This document shows, in pieces, positions 6,096 to 12,971 of a DNA stretch of 13,145 bases (positions are counted from its first letter, which is position 1; the number at the start of each line of letters is the position of its first letter). Source of the stretch: an uncultured Collinsella sp. (GTDB lineage Bacteria > Actinomycetota > Coriobacteriia > Coriobacteriales > Coriobacteriaceae). The stretch lies in contig USHT01000010.1 in NCBI GenBank assembly GCA_900554455.1, positions 1 to 13,145 of the forward strand, read 5' to 3'. Under the pieces are notes generated by a model, which searched no databases, was not told the origin of the DNA, and was given only the letters and a program-made list of their open reading frames with translations. A program made the translations under genes and the position numbers.

Positions 6096-6314
6096 CTATT
6101 TGTAGCGATAGGTGATGCGGCCGCGGGTCAGGTCGTACGGGGAAAGCTCCACGACAACCCTGTCACCGGGGAGAATACGGATGTAATTCATTCGGATCTT
6201 GCCAGAAATGTTGCACAGAACCGAATGACCGTTCTCGAGCTCGACCTTAAACATGGCGTTGGGCAACGGTTCCTTTACCGTACCCTCGAGCTCAATTGCG
6301 TCTTCCTTCTTCAC
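6096..6314 (-). CDS. infA: Translation initiation factor IF-1
   Basis: IF-1 occupies the ribosomal A site during initiation and assists IF-2 and IF-3. From GTG at 6314 the product is 72 residues, the same length as E. coli IF-1, and aligns from end to end: [12 protein letters not shown] at the N terminus, [14 protein letters not shown] (19-32), [16 protein letters not shown] and [13 protein letters not shown]. It is a single OB-fold (S1 type). A TTG two codons upstream (6320) is also in frame, but the GTG fits the family length and has GAAAGA at about 9 nt. It is separated from map by 104 bp and from rpmJ by 150 bp, looser than the rest of the cluster. Confidence 0.96.
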   Translation of the reverse strand: MKKEDAIELEGTVKEPLPNAMFKVELENGHSVLCNISGKIRMNYIRILPGDRVVVELSPYDLTRGRITYRYK

Positions 6315-6353
6315 AAGCAATCATCTTTCTCTAGAAAACGACAGCGATTGAGT

Positions 6354-6382
6354 ATTCTACAACACGTATGCACGCATCGTAA
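6354..6382 (-). promoter_or_regulatory. Weak candidate promoter upstream of infA
   Basis: Minus-strand TAGAAT (6359-6354, five of six consensus bases) lies 17 bp after TTACGA (6382-6377, three of six). It would start RNA about 35 nt before infA. The -35 match is poor. Confidence 0.25.
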
Positions 6383-6418
6383 TAACTTCGTAATGGCTCC
6401 ACAACTAAGTGGAACTTG

Positions 6419-7207
6419 TTACATTTCTCCGCCTTGGAGCGAACACCAAGCACCTTGCGCATCCGTGGTGAGAATCACCGGGCCGTCATTGGTAATGGCG
6501 ACGGTGTTCTCGTAGTGCGCGGCGGGCAGGTGGTCGTTGGTCGTGACGATCCAACCGTCGGAACCCGTGCTCACATGGTTGGAACCCATCGTAACCATCG
6601 GCTCAATGGCAATGACCATGCCGGCCTGGAGGCGAACGCCCCTCCCCTTCTTTCCATAGTTAGGGACATTGGGGTCCTCGTGCATCACGCGGCCAATACC
6701 GTGCCCCACATAATCGCGAAGCACGCCATAGCCGTGAGACTCGGCGAGGGACTGGACGGCATAACCAATGTCCCCAATATGGTTACCGGGAACAGCCTGC
6801 TCGATTGCAGCCTTAAGGCAATCGCGCGTAACCTCGCACAGGGCCTTGGCCTCGGGCGTGGGGGTACCGACGAAAAACGTCCAAGCGTTATCGCCGACCC
6901 AACCGTCGACAACGGCTCCCGTATCGATGGAGATGATATCGCCATCGCGCAGGATCATGTCGGGGTTGGGAATACCGTGGACCACGGCATCGTTGATCGA
7001 TGCGCAAATGGTCCCCGGGAACCCGCCGTAACCCTTAAAGGCCGGGGTGCCGCCATGCATGCGGATAATCTGCTCCGCGAGCTGATCAAGCTCAAAAGTC
7101 GAAACGCCGGGGCGCACCATGGCTCCAACGTGGCGGAGCGCCATCTTAGATAGCGCTCCTGCCTTCTTCATCTGCTCGATTTGCGTTGCAGACTTAATCT
7201 TGATCAT
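6419..7207 (-). CDS. map: Type I methionine aminopeptidase
   Basis: MetAP removes the initiator methionine from new proteins at the ribosome exit. The 262-residue protein has the pita-bread fold with all five metal ligands at the E. coli-like positions: Asp95 (SIDTG), Asp106 (GDNAWT), His169 (GHGIG), Glu202 (IEPM) and Glu233 (HYENT). His77 (AVVHGIP) is the conserved active-site histidine. It lacks the N-terminal SEC-C zinc extension seen in some relatives. ATG at 7207 overlaps the adk stop codon as ATGA, with a weak AGAGG 10 nt upstream, so it is probably translated by coupling to adk. Order secY-adk-map-infA is the standard Gram-positive arrangement. Confidence 0.98.
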   Translation of the reverse strand: MIKIKSATQIEQMKKAGALSKMALRHVGAMVRPGVSTFELDQLAEQIIRMHGGTPAFKGYGGFPGTICASINDAVVHGIPNPDMILRDGDIISIDTGAVVDGWVGDNAWTFFVGTPTPEAKALCEVTRDCLKAAIEQAVPGNHIGDIGYAVQSLAESHGYGVLRDYVGHGIGRVMHEDPNVPNYGKKGRGVRLQAGMVIAIEPMVTMGSNHVSTGSDGWIVTTNDHLPAAHYENTVAITNDGPVILTTDAQGAWCSLQGGEM

Positions 7208-7830
7208 AGACCGAGAGCCTCTTTGACATCCCCGTACACGGTCTCGCGAGCCTGGTCACCGTTGACCGACTTGAGCAGACCCTGGCCACGATAGTAGTCG
7301 ACGAGCGGGCTCGTGGACTTCTCGTAGACGTCGAGACGGTTCTTGATGGTCTCGGGCTTGTCGTCGTCGCGCTGATACATCTCGCCGCCACACTTGGGGC
7401 AGGTAGCATCGGCAGCGGTGCCGGTGTAACCGCAGGCGCGGCAGGTGCGACGCGATGACAGACGATCGATAATGACCTCGGGGGCCACATCGACCAGAAG
7501 GGCGCAGTCGATCTCGCGACCCATGGCGGAGAGCTCGGAATCGAGCGTCACAGCCTGGGCGGTGTTGCGCGGGAAGCCGTCGAGGATGAAGCCCTGCTGG
7601 GCGTCATCGGCGGCAAGGCGCTCCTTGACAAGGTCGATCACGAGCTGGTCGGGAACGAGCTCGCCAGCGTCCATGTACTTCTTAGCCTGAATACCAAGCT
7701 CGGTGCCACCCTTGACGGCAGCACGCAGCAGGTCGCCCGTGGAAATATGGGCGACGCCAAACTCGGCGACGAGCTCCTGTGCGACGGTGCCCTTACCGGC
7801 ACCCGGAGCTCCGAGCAATACGAGGTTCAT
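7204..7830 (-). CDS. adk: Adenylate kinase, zinc-type LID
   Basis: Adk interconverts ATP + AMP and 2 ADP and balances the adenylate pool. From ATG at 7830 it is 208 residues, a long-form kinase. The P-loop is GAPGAGKGT (7-15, Lys13), the AMP-binding region includes TGDLLR (31-36) and GFPRN (85-89), and the LID domain carries Cys130, Cys133, Cys144 and Cys147 in a CxxC-x10-CxxC array, which in Gram-positive enzymes binds structural zinc. A TTG two codons earlier (7836) is in frame, but GGAGG lies 7 nt before the ATG, giving the usual MNLVLLGAPG start. It is 18 nt after secY and overlaps map by 4 nt. Confidence 0.98.
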   Translation of the reverse strand: MNLVLLGAPGAGKGTVAQELVAEFGVAHISTGDLLRAAVKGGTELGIQAKKYMDAGELVPDQLVIDLVKERLAADDAQQGFILDGFPRNTAQAVTLDSELSAMGREIDCALLVDVAPEVIIDRLSSRRTCRACGYTGTAADATCPKCGGEMYQRDDDKPETIKNRLDVYEKSTSPLVDYYRGQGLLKSVNGDQARETVYGDVKEALGL

Positions 7831-7848
7831 GAGCAATCCTCCTCTAGC

Positions 7849-9135
7849 CTATTTAAAGAATCCATCGTAATCATACATCTTGATCTGGCCTTCGAGCTTA
7901 TCGACCGTGTCGAGCACGACGCCGACCATGATGAGGATGGACGTGCCGCCAAATGCCTGGATCAGATGGTTACCCGTGAAGGAGAAGATGATCGAAGGCA
8001 CGATGGCGATGAGCGCCAAAAAGACAGCGCTGGGAAGCGTGATCTTGTTGAGCGCGTTCTTGATGTAGGCCGCGGTAGCCCTACCCGGACGGACGCCCGG
8101 AATAAAGCCGCCCTGCTTCTTAAGGTTATCGGCCGTGTCATCGGGGTTGAACACCATGGAGGTGTAGAAGTACGCGAAGAACACGATGAGGACAACGTTA
8201 AGCACCCAGTTGAGCCAACCGGTCGAAAGCGCGGAGGCAACTGCCTGAATCCAGCCGATGCCGGGGAAGAACACGGCAATCTGAGCCGGGAAGTACAGCA
8301 GCGCCGAAGCGAAGATGATCGGCACGACACCCGCGGTGTTGACCTTGATGGGCAGGTAGGTGGTCTGGCCACCCATCATGCGACGGCCCACGACGCGCTT
8401 AGCGTAGGAGACCGGGATGCGGCGCTGGCCGCGCTCAAGGAAAACAATCAGCGGGATAACCAGCAGGATGATGGCGCAGATGATCACCATGGTGATGATG
8501 CCACCGGCATTGCCCTCGGTGCTGGAGAAGATAGCCTGCGGCAGACCGGCCATGATGTTCGCGAAGATGATCAGCGACATGCCATTGCCGATACCGCGCT
8601 GGGTGATGAGCTCACCAATCCACATGATCAGCATGGCGCCCGCGGTGAGCGTACCGACGATCATGAGGTCGAAGATGATCTCGGGAGCGCCGGCGCCATT
8701 GAAGCTGATGCCGAAGCTCTTAAAGAGGAAGAGGTAACCCACGGAGTTGAGGATTGCCAGAGCCAGGGTGAGGTAACGCGAATACTGCGTAATCTTGGTC
8801 TGACCGACCTCGCCCTCGCGGGCAAGCTCATGCAGGGAAGGCACGACGGCCTGGAGCATCTGGAGGATGATCGAGCTGGTGATGTAAGGCATGATGCCCA
8901 GCGAAAACACCGACACATAGCTCAACGCGCCGCCAGAGAAAAGATTCAGGAGGGCCATAGCACCTGCGGCGACCGAATTGTTATCGGTCGAGAAAAGGCC
9001 CAGCATCCCCTGGAAGGGAATGCCGGGCACAGGAACGTGCGCACCAATGCGGTACACGACGAGCATAGCTATGGTAAAAAGAATCTTTTCGCGCAATTCT
9101 TTGATGCGGAAAGCATTCTTAAGACCATTTAGCAC
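7849..9135 (-). CDS. secY: Protein translocase subunit SecY
   Basis: SecY is the inner-membrane channel for exported and membrane proteins, working with SecE, SecG, SecA and the ribosome. The 428-residue protein has ten hydrophobic segments, the first at about 18-36. Family signatures are [11 protein letters not shown] (29-39), the plug-side [10 protein letters not shown] (80-89), [11 protein letters not shown] (177-187), and the C5 cytoplasmic loop with [12 protein letters not shown] (343-354), where Arg349 corresponds to the SecA/ribosome-contact arginine. The start is GTG at 9135, inside the last codons of rplO (7-nt overlap), with AAAGG about 10 nt upstream in rplO. An ATG at 9128 is out of frame. 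Confidence 0.98.
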   Translation of the reverse strand: MLNGLKNAFRIKELREKILFTIAMLVVYRIGAHVPVPGIPFQGMLGLFSTDNNSVAAGAMALLNLFSGGALSYVSVFSLGIMPYITSSIILQMLQAVVPSLHELAREGEVGQTKITQYSRYLTLALAILNSVGYLFLFKSFGISFNGAGAPEIIFDLMIVGTLTAGAMLIMWIGELITQRGIGNGMSLIIFANIMAGLPQAIFSSTEGNAGGIITMVIICAIILLVIPLIVFLERGQRRIPVSYAKRVVGRRMMGGQTTYLPIKVNTAGVVPIIFASALLYFPAQIAVFFPGIGWIQAVASALSTGWLNWVLNVVLIVFFAYFYTSMVFNPDDTADNLKKQGGFIPGVRPGRATAAYIKNALNKITLPSAVFLALIAIVPSIIFSFTGNHLIQAFGGTSILIMVGVVLDTVDKLEGQIKMYDYDGFFK

Positions 9136-9578
9136 GGCAGCTCGACCTTTCCGCCGGCGGCCTCGATCTTGGCCTGCGCAGAAGCGCTGACCTTGTCGAC
9201 CTTGACCGTGAACTTCTTGGTGAGCTCACCATTGCCGAGCACCTTGACGGGCTCGAACTCGCTCTTGGTGATGCGAGCGGCCTTAAGAGCGGCACCGTCG
9301 ATCACAGCGCCGTCCTCGAACTTGCGCTCGAGACGCTCAACGTTAACAGCGGTGTACTCGATACGACGGGGGTTACGGAAGCCCGGAAGCTTGGGCAGGC
9401 GCATAGCCAGCGGAGTCTGGCCACCCTCGAAGCCGGCACCCTTGGTGCCGCCAGAGCGGGAACCCTGGCCCTTCTGGCCGCGGCCAGAAGTGGTGCCGTG
9501 ACCCGAAGAATTGCCACGGCCGACGCGCTTGCGGTTCTTGGTGGAACCGGGCGCGGGAGTAAGATCGTGAAGCTGCAT
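9129..9578 (-). CDS. rplO: 50S ribosomal protein L15
   Basis: L15 has a long basic extension that runs through 23S rRNA and a globular C-terminal domain. The 149-residue protein begins [12 protein letters not shown] and shows the Gly/Arg/Ser-rich segment [19 protein letters not shown] (20-38), followed by [19 protein letters not shown] (49-67), the family signature. Its length is usual. ATG at 9578 follows GAGGAG at 6 nt, and the gene lies 3 nt after rpmD. The end overlaps the GTG start of secY, so the two are probably translationally coupled. Confidence 0.98.
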   Translation of the reverse strand: MQLHDLTPAPGSTKNRKRVGRGNSSGHGTTSGRGQKGQGSRSGGTKGAGFEGGQTPLAMRLPKLPGFRNPRRIEYTAVNVERLERKFEDGAVIDGAALKAARITKSEFEPVKVLGNGELTKKFTVKVDKVSASAQAKIEAAGGKVELPC

Positions 9579-9581
9579 TTG

Positions 9582-9764
9582 CTACTCCTCTACAATCTCG
9601 ACAAGGTGCTTGACCTTGAAGATCATGCCGCGGACGGACTCGTTGTCAGCAATCTCGCGAACCTCGCGGATCCTGTGGAGACCGAGGGCACGGACAGTAC
9701 GGACCTGGTCCTGCTTGCAACCGTTGGTGCTGCGGACCTGCTTGATCTTGATGGTGTCAGCCAT
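9582..9764 (-). CDS. rpmD: 50S ribosomal protein L30
   Basis: This small large-subunit protein of 60 residues has the normal L30 length. KIKQVRSTNGCKQDQVRTVRALGL (6-29) matches the family pattern of a beta strand and a helix ending in LGL, followed by the conserved HRIREV (30-35). ATG at 9764 is only 2 nt beyond the rpsE stop codon, and its AAGGAG lies inside the rpsE end, so translation is coupled. It is followed by rplO after 3 nt. This is the usual rpsE-rpmD-rplO order. Confidence 0.97.
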   Translation of the reverse strand: MADTIKIKQVRSTNGCKQDQVRTVRALGLHRIREVREIADNESVRGMIFKVKHLVEIVEE

Positions 9765-9766
9765 GC

Positions 9767-10291
9767 TTAGTTCTCCTTACCGACGAACATCTCGGAGACC
9801 GTCAGGCCACGGCGAGCCGCGACGTCCTCAGGGCTGGAGAGCTCCTTGAGGCCCTCGACGGCAGCCTTGATGATGTTGAGGCCGTTGTCGGTACCGAGGG
9901 ACTTGGACAGGACGTTCTTGATGCCAGCAAGCTCGAAGAGGGGACGCACAGCGCCGCCGGCGATAACGCCGGTACCCTCGACAGCGGGCTTGATGATGAT
10001 GCGGCCGGCACCAAAGTGGCCGAGAACCTCGTGCGGGATGGTGCCCTGCTCGGTCACCGGCACGTGGAACATGTTCTTCTTGGCATCGAGAGACGCCTTG
10101 GAGATGGCCATGGGCACCTCAGCGGACTTGCCCATGCCAACGCCGACGTTGCCCTTGCCGTCGCCAACGACGACGAGAGCGACGAGGCTCATGCGACGAC
10201 CACCCTTGACGGTCTTCGACACGCGGTTGATGTAAACGACGCGCTCCTCGAACTCGGAGGCCTCGCGCTGCTGCTTCTGATTACGAGCCAT
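9767..10291 (-). CDS. rpsE: 30S ribosomal protein S5
   Basis: S5 is involved in translational fidelity and mRNA entry (helicase ring with S3 and S4). The 174-residue protein has the S5 double-stranded RNA-binding domain at about 14-78, with [26 protein letters not shown] (the loop around residues 24-34 is the spectinomycin-contact region), then [15 protein letters not shown]. The C-terminal domain has [11 protein letters not shown] (106-116) and [11 protein letters not shown] at 10291 follows GGAGGT at 9 nt; this site overlaps the rplR stop codon (TAGGAGG), indicating coupling. Confidence 0.98.
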   Translation of the reverse strand: MARNQKQQREASEFEERVVYINRVSKTVKGGRRMSLVALVVVGDGKGNVGVGMGKSAEVPMAISKASLDAKKNMFHVPVTEQGTIPHEVLGHFGAGRIIIKPAVEGTGVIAGGAVRPLFELAGIKNVLSKSLGTDNGLNIIKAAVEGLKELSSPEDVAARRGLTVSEMFVGKEN

Positions 10292-10305
10292 GTGCTACAT
10301 ACCTC

Positions 10306-10674
10306 CTAGAACTCGAGACCGGCGGCACGAGCACCGTCGGCGAGGGCCTTGACGCGGCCATGGTAGATACGGCCACCACGATCGAAGGCGACCTTGGTGA
10401 TGCCGGCCTCGATGGCGCGCTTGCCAACGAGCTGACCGACCTTCTCCGCAGCCTCCTTGTTCGAGGTGTGGGTGCCCTTGAACTCGGCCTCGAGGGTCGA
10501 GGCGGAGACGAGCGTCAGGCTGGAGCCCTTGCTGTCGTCGATGATCTGGGCATAGATGTTGGCGTTAGTACGGGTCACGCGAAGACGCGGACGCTCGGCG
10601 GTACCCGAGACCTTGCCGCGAACACGACGCTGACGACGCTTGAGGCCTTCCAGCTTCGCCTTATGCTTGTTCAT
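10306..10674 (-). CDS. rplR: 50S ribosomal protein L18
   Basis: L18 binds 5S rRNA, together with L5, and attaches it to the large subunit. The 122-residue protein has the basic N terminus [25 protein letters not shown] (11-31), [13 protein letters not shown] (35-47) and the C-terminal [32 protein letters not shown] motif, all typical. ATG at 10674 has AGGAG 7 nt upstream. The spacer to rplF upstream is 75 bp and holds a strong hairpin (10703-10724). rpsE follows after 14 nt. Confidence 0.98.
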   Translation of the reverse strand: MNKHKAKLEGLKRRQRRVRGKVSGTAERPRLRVTRTNANIYAQIIDDSKGSSLTLVSASTLEAEFKGTHTSNKEAAEKVGQLVGKRAIEAGITKVAFDRGGRIYHGRVKALADGARAAGLEF

Positions 10675-10702
10675 ACGTAAACTCCTAAAAAGGTTGATCT
10701 TG

Positions 10703-10724
10703 CCAGCACCTGACGGGGTGCTGG
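10703..10724 (-). other. Hairpin in the rplF-rplR spacer
   Basis: CCAGCACC (10703-10710) and GGTGCTGG (10717-10724) form a perfect 8-bp stem with a 6-nt loop. On the minus strand it is followed by CAAGATC and reaches a T5 run only 12 nt later, so it is not a canonical terminator. It may be an attenuator, a processing site or a protein-binding site upstream of rplR. Confidence 0.55.
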
Positions 10725-10749
10725 TCTTATGCGAGTGAGTCGGTTACGA

Positions 10750-11286
10750 CTACTTGGCGGCCTTACCCAGCTTGCGGCGGATGTGCTCGCCAACGTAGTG
10801 GATACCCTTGCCCTTGTAAGGCTCGGGAGGACGATGGCCGCGGATCTCAGCGGCGATCTGACCGACCTGCTGCTTGTTGATACCCTTGACGTTCACGTGG
10901 GTGTTGTCGGGAACCTCGAAGGTGATGCCCTCGGGAGCCTCGACGATCACGGGGTGCGAGAAGCCCAGGGAGAACTCGAGGTTCTTGCCCTTCTGCTGCA
11001 CGCGGTAACCGACGCCGGCGAGCTCGAGCTTCTTCTCGAAGCCCTCGGAAACGCCAACCACCATGTTGTGAATGAGGGCGCGGGTGAGGCCGTGGCGGGC
11101 ACGGGTCTCACGCTCGTCGTCGGGACGGGAAACGGTGAGGACGTTGTCCTCGACGTTGATAGCGAGCTTCTCAAAGACATCGAGCTCGAGCTGGCCCTTG
11201 GGGCCCTTGACGACAACGTTGTTGCCGTTGACTGCCACTTCGACTCCGGCGGGAATCTGGACAGGCTTATTACCGATACGAGACAC
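10750..11286 (-). CDS. rplF: 50S ribosomal protein L6
   Basis: L6 lies near the factor-binding site of the large subunit, next to the sarcin-ricin loop. The 178-residue protein has two homologous L6 folds. It begins [17 protein letters not shown], has [10 protein letters not shown] (28-37) in the first fold, and in the second the family signature [14 protein letters not shown] (154-167) before the basic end. Length is usual. The start is GTG at 11286 with AAAGGAG 7 nt upstream; it encodes the usual first residues SRIG. rpsH lies 33 nt upstream. Confidence 0.98.
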   Translation of the reverse strand: MSRIGNKPVQIPAGVEVAVNGNNVVVKGPKGQLELDVFEKLAINVEDNVLTVSRPDDERETRARHGLTRALIHNMVVGVSEGFEKKLELAGVGYRVQQKGKNLEFSLGFSHPVIVEAPEGITFEVPDNTHVNVKGINKQQVGQIAAEIRGHRPPEPYKGKGIHYVGEHIRRKLGKAAK

Positions 11287-11319
11287 GGTGATCTCCTTTC
11301 CTTCTACCTACCGAGCGAA

Positions 11320-11718
11320 TTACCAGACGTAAGCGATGATCTCGCCGCCGACGTTGTGCTTGCGAGCATCGCGGTCGGTCATGACGCCATGGCTGGTGGA
11401 AATAATGGCGGTACCAAGGCCACCGCGGACGCGGGGCATGTCGGCAACGCCGGTGTACTTACGCAGGCCCGGCTTGGAAATGCGGCGGATGCCGTTGATG
11501 ACCTTAGCCTTCTTGGGACCATACTTAAGCGTGATGTGCAGAGTCTTCTGGGGAACGGTGTCCTCGACATCGTAGCCCTCGATGTAGCCCTCCTCGTGCA
11601 GAACACGAGCGATCTCGACGAGCTTCTTGCTGCTCGGCATGGAGACCGTGGCCTTGTTCACAGAGTTAGCGTTACGGATGCGCGTAAGCATATCTGCGAT
11701 CGGGTCTGTAAGGTTCAT
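11320..11718 (-). CDS. rpsH: 30S ribosomal protein S8
   Basis: S8 binds the central domain of 16S rRNA and in E. coli also represses the spc operon by binding mRNA near the rplE start. The 132-residue protein begins [17 protein letters not shown], has [17 protein letters not shown] (74-90), and ends in [30 protein letters not shown], the most conserved part of the family. ATG at 11718 has AAGGAG 7 nt upstream. The 119-bp spacer to rpsZ upstream is the longest in the rplE-secY stretch and can fold. Confidence 0.98.
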   Translation of the reverse strand: MNLTDPIADMLTRIRNANSVNKATVSMPSSKKLVEIARVLHEEGYIEGYDVEDTVPQKTLHITLKYGPKKAKVINGIRRISKPGLRKYTGVADMPRVRGGLGTAIISTSHGVMTDRDARKHNVGGEIIAYVW

Positions 11719-11760
11719 ACAGATTCTCCTTCGTTCTTGATGAACACGTGCTCTTGGTTC

Positions 11761-11827
11761 TTCGCCGCCCTTAACGGCAAAGCCTTTTTAGCGCGTTTTC
11801 CCTGTTCCAAACTGATGCTTGAAACGC
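11761..11827 (-). other. Possible hairpins in the rpsZ-rpsH spacer
   Basis: Two inverted repeats lie here. TTCGCCG (11761-11767) pairs with CGGCAAA (11775-11781) with one G-U on the minus strand and a 7-nt loop. GCGTTT (11793-11798) pairs with AAACGC (11822-11827) with a 23-nt loop. Neither has a following T-run. Whether they fold together is not known. Confidence 0.35.
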
Positions 11828-11837
11828 TGGTAGTGAC

Positions 11838-12023
11838 TTACCAGCTGGCCTTCTTAACGCCGGGAAGCTCGCCCTTGAGTGCAAGCTCGCGGAAGCAGAC
11901 ACGGCACAGGCCGAACTTGCGGTACACAGAGTGCGGACGGCCGCAGCGCTGGCAGCGCGTGTACTCACGAGTAGAGAACTTCTGCTTGCGATTGCACTTG
12001 ACGATCATCGATGTCTTAGCCAC
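11838..12023 (-). CDS. rpsZ: 30S ribosomal protein S14, zinc type
   Basis: This is the short zinc-dependent S14 of 61 residues, as in B. subtilis rpsZ, in the head of the small subunit. The zinc site is Cys24, Cys27, Cys40 and Cys43 (CQRC-x12-CRVC); a further Cys10 is not part of it. The C-terminal [18 protein letters not shown] is characteristic. The start is GTG at 12023, preceded by GGAGG at 6 nt, an almost perfect ribosome-binding site. It lies between rplE (79-bp spacer with hairpin) and rpsH (119-bp spacer). No long, zinc-free S14 is in the window. Confidence 0.97.
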   Translation of the reverse strand: MAKTSMIVKCNRKQKFSTREYTRCQRCGRPHSVYRKFGLCRVCFRELALKGELPGVKKASW

Positions 12024-12057
12024 TTATATCCTCCTCACATAGAGTATTGTTCGCCCC

Positions 12058-12087
12058 AAGCGCCGCCCCCTTGTGGGAACGGCGCTT
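12058..12087 (-). other. Strong hairpin in the rplE-rpsZ spacer
   Basis: AAGCGCCG (12058-12065) and CGGCGCTT (12080-12087) form a perfect 8-bp stem; inside, CCC/GGG (12068-12070 with 12075-12077) pair above a 2x2 mismatch and leave a 4-nt loop. On the minus strand the hairpin is followed by GGGGCGAACAATAC, so there is no U-tract. It lies about 35 nt before the rpsZ start. Confidence 0.6.
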
Positions 12088-12102
12088 ACAGGGCAGGTGA
12101 AC

Positions 12103-12660
12103 CTATTTCTTGAACGGGAAACCGAAGGCGTCCAGAAGGGCCTTGGCCTCCTCATCGGTGTTGGCGGTGGTCACGAAAGTGATGTCCATACCACGCTGGT
12201 GATCGACGGAATCGAAGTCGATCTCGGGGAAGATGAGCTGCTCGGTGACGCCCATGGAGAAGTTACCACGGCCGTCGAAGCTCTTGGCGGAAATGCCGCG
12301 GAAGTCGCGGATACGGGGGATCGCGACGGAGGTCAGACGATCGAAGAACTCCCACATACGGTCGCCACGCAGGGTAACCTTGCAGCCGATCGGCATACCA
12401 GCGCGCAGGCGGAAGGTAGCGATGGACTTACGGGCACGGGTGATCATCGGCTGCTGTCCGGTGATGGCGCGCAGGTCGCGCACGGCACCGTCGATGGCCT
12501 TGGAATCGGTAGCGGCCTCGCCGACACCCATGTTCACGACGATCTTCTCAAACTTGGGGATCATCATGACGTTCTCGTACTGGAACTTGTCCTGAAGCTG
12601 CTGCTTGACCTCGTTGTTGTACTTGGTCTTCAGACGCGGCACATACTTCTCTTCTGCCAT
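12103..12660 (-). CDS. rplE: 50S ribosomal protein L5
   Basis: L5 binds 5S rRNA and forms intersubunit bridges with S13. The 185-residue protein has the family length. The N-terminal helix with LKTKYNNEV (10-18), [15 protein letters not shown] (35-49), [20 protein letters not shown] (67-86) and [12 protein letters not shown] (88-99) are hallmarks; the second half has [19 protein letters not shown] and [18 protein letters not shown] at 12660 has AAGGAG 6 nt upstream. Unlike the normal spc operon, no rplX precedes it: the next gene upstream is an unrelated XdhC-family gene, so rplE is the first gene of the transcript here. Confidence 0.98.
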   Translation of the reverse strand: MAEEKYVPRLKTKYNNEVKQQLQDKFQYENVMMIPKFEKIVVNMGVGEAATDSKAIDGAVRDLRAITGQQPMITRARKSIATFRLRAGMPIGCKVTLRGDRMWEFFDRLTSVAIPRIRDFRGISAKSFDGRGNFSMGVTEQLIFPEIDFDSVDHQRGMDITFVTTANTDEEAKALLDAFGFPFKK

Positions 12661-12685
12661 TGTTCACTCCTTCTTGGGGTTTTAA

Positions 12686-12720
12686 GCACGGGGCGTGGCC
12701 ACGATGGGTTGTCCTCGTGC
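12686..12720 (-). promoter_or_regulatory. Possible leader hairpin upstream of rplE
   Basis: On the minus strand GCACGAGG (12720-12713) can pair with CCCCGTGC (12693-12686) at seven of eight positions. The loop contains the palindrome CGTGGCCACG (12694-12703). It lies 26 nt before the rplE start, where a translational control element would sit. S8 binding is only a hypothesis. Confidence 0.35.
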
Positions 12721-12797
12721 CTCCTGGCTGCATCCGCGCCGCTCATGGCATTTTGCGGTTTGGACTCGACGCAGCAGGAGCCGACAAAACAATCGGT

Positions 12798-12826
12798 ACT
12801 ATACGCGCATCGGGAGCGTATTTCCA
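12798..12826 (-). promoter_or_regulatory. Candidate promoter of the rplE operon
   Basis: Minus-strand TATAGT (12803-12798, five of six consensus bases) follows TGGAAA (12826-12821, four of six) after 17 bp. Transcription would start near 12791 and give a leader of about 130 nt. It lies just downstream of the terminator-like inverted repeat, as expected for an independent operon. Confidence 0.5.
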
Positions 12827-12880
12827 GAAAAACCTCGTCTGCCTGCACAACTCCACAACTCCCCCGCACAAATGGGTCCC

Positions 12881-12954
12881 AAAAAGCAGTTGCGGTGAAA
12901 TAGTTCCTGGCTGACCGCCCGTCAGGCTTATCTAGGAACTATTTCACCGCAACT
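12881..12954 (-). terminator. Perfect 21-bp inverted repeat, probable terminator of the XdhC gene
   Basis: Arms 12888-12908 (AGTTGCGG...TAGTTCCT) and 12934-12954 are perfectly complementary over 21 bp. The 25-nt centre has its own stem, CTGAC/GTCAG (12911-12915 with 12921-12925). On the minus strand the structure is followed by GCTTTTT, so it can end the XdhC-family transcript, whose stop is 17 nt upstream. The stem is unusually long and perfect for a terminator and could also be a dispersed repeat. Confidence 0.7.
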
Positions 12955-12971
12955 TATTGATGAGGATGCGG

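Larger units (their letters stand above)
12661..12971 (-). other. 311-bp gap: promoter, leader and inverted repeat before rplE
   Basis: No credible gene lies here; the open frames on both strands are short and match nothing I know. Reading towards rplE the gap holds the nested inverted repeat with a T-run (12881-12954), a tandem pair of GAGTTGTG (12861-12846 on the minus strand), a promoter candidate (12798-12826) and a leader of about 130 nt with a possible hairpin (12686-12720). No remnant of rplX was recognised. Confidence 0.6.

Noticed and set aside
6315-6320. TTG start two codons upstream for infA
   Set aside because: The GTG at 6314 gives exactly the 72-residue IF-1 length and better spacing to the purine-rich site, though the TTG cannot be fully excluded.
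9075-9128. ATG immediately after the rplO stop as the secY start
   Set aside because: It is out of frame with SecY and reaches a stop after 18 codons.
7747-9132. Plus-strand open frame of about 460 codons
   Set aside because: It is antisense to secY and adk and encodes an Asp/His/Arg-rich sequence with no recognisable fold.
10729-12042. Plus-strand open frame of about 435 codons
   Set aside because: It is antisense to rplF, rpsH and rpsZ. Its apparent length follows from codon bias of those genes.
12630-12869. Minus-strand frame of about 80 codons before and into rplE
   Set aside because: It overlaps the rplE start region, has no good ribosome-binding site and no family resemblance. The promoter and leader reading explains the region better.
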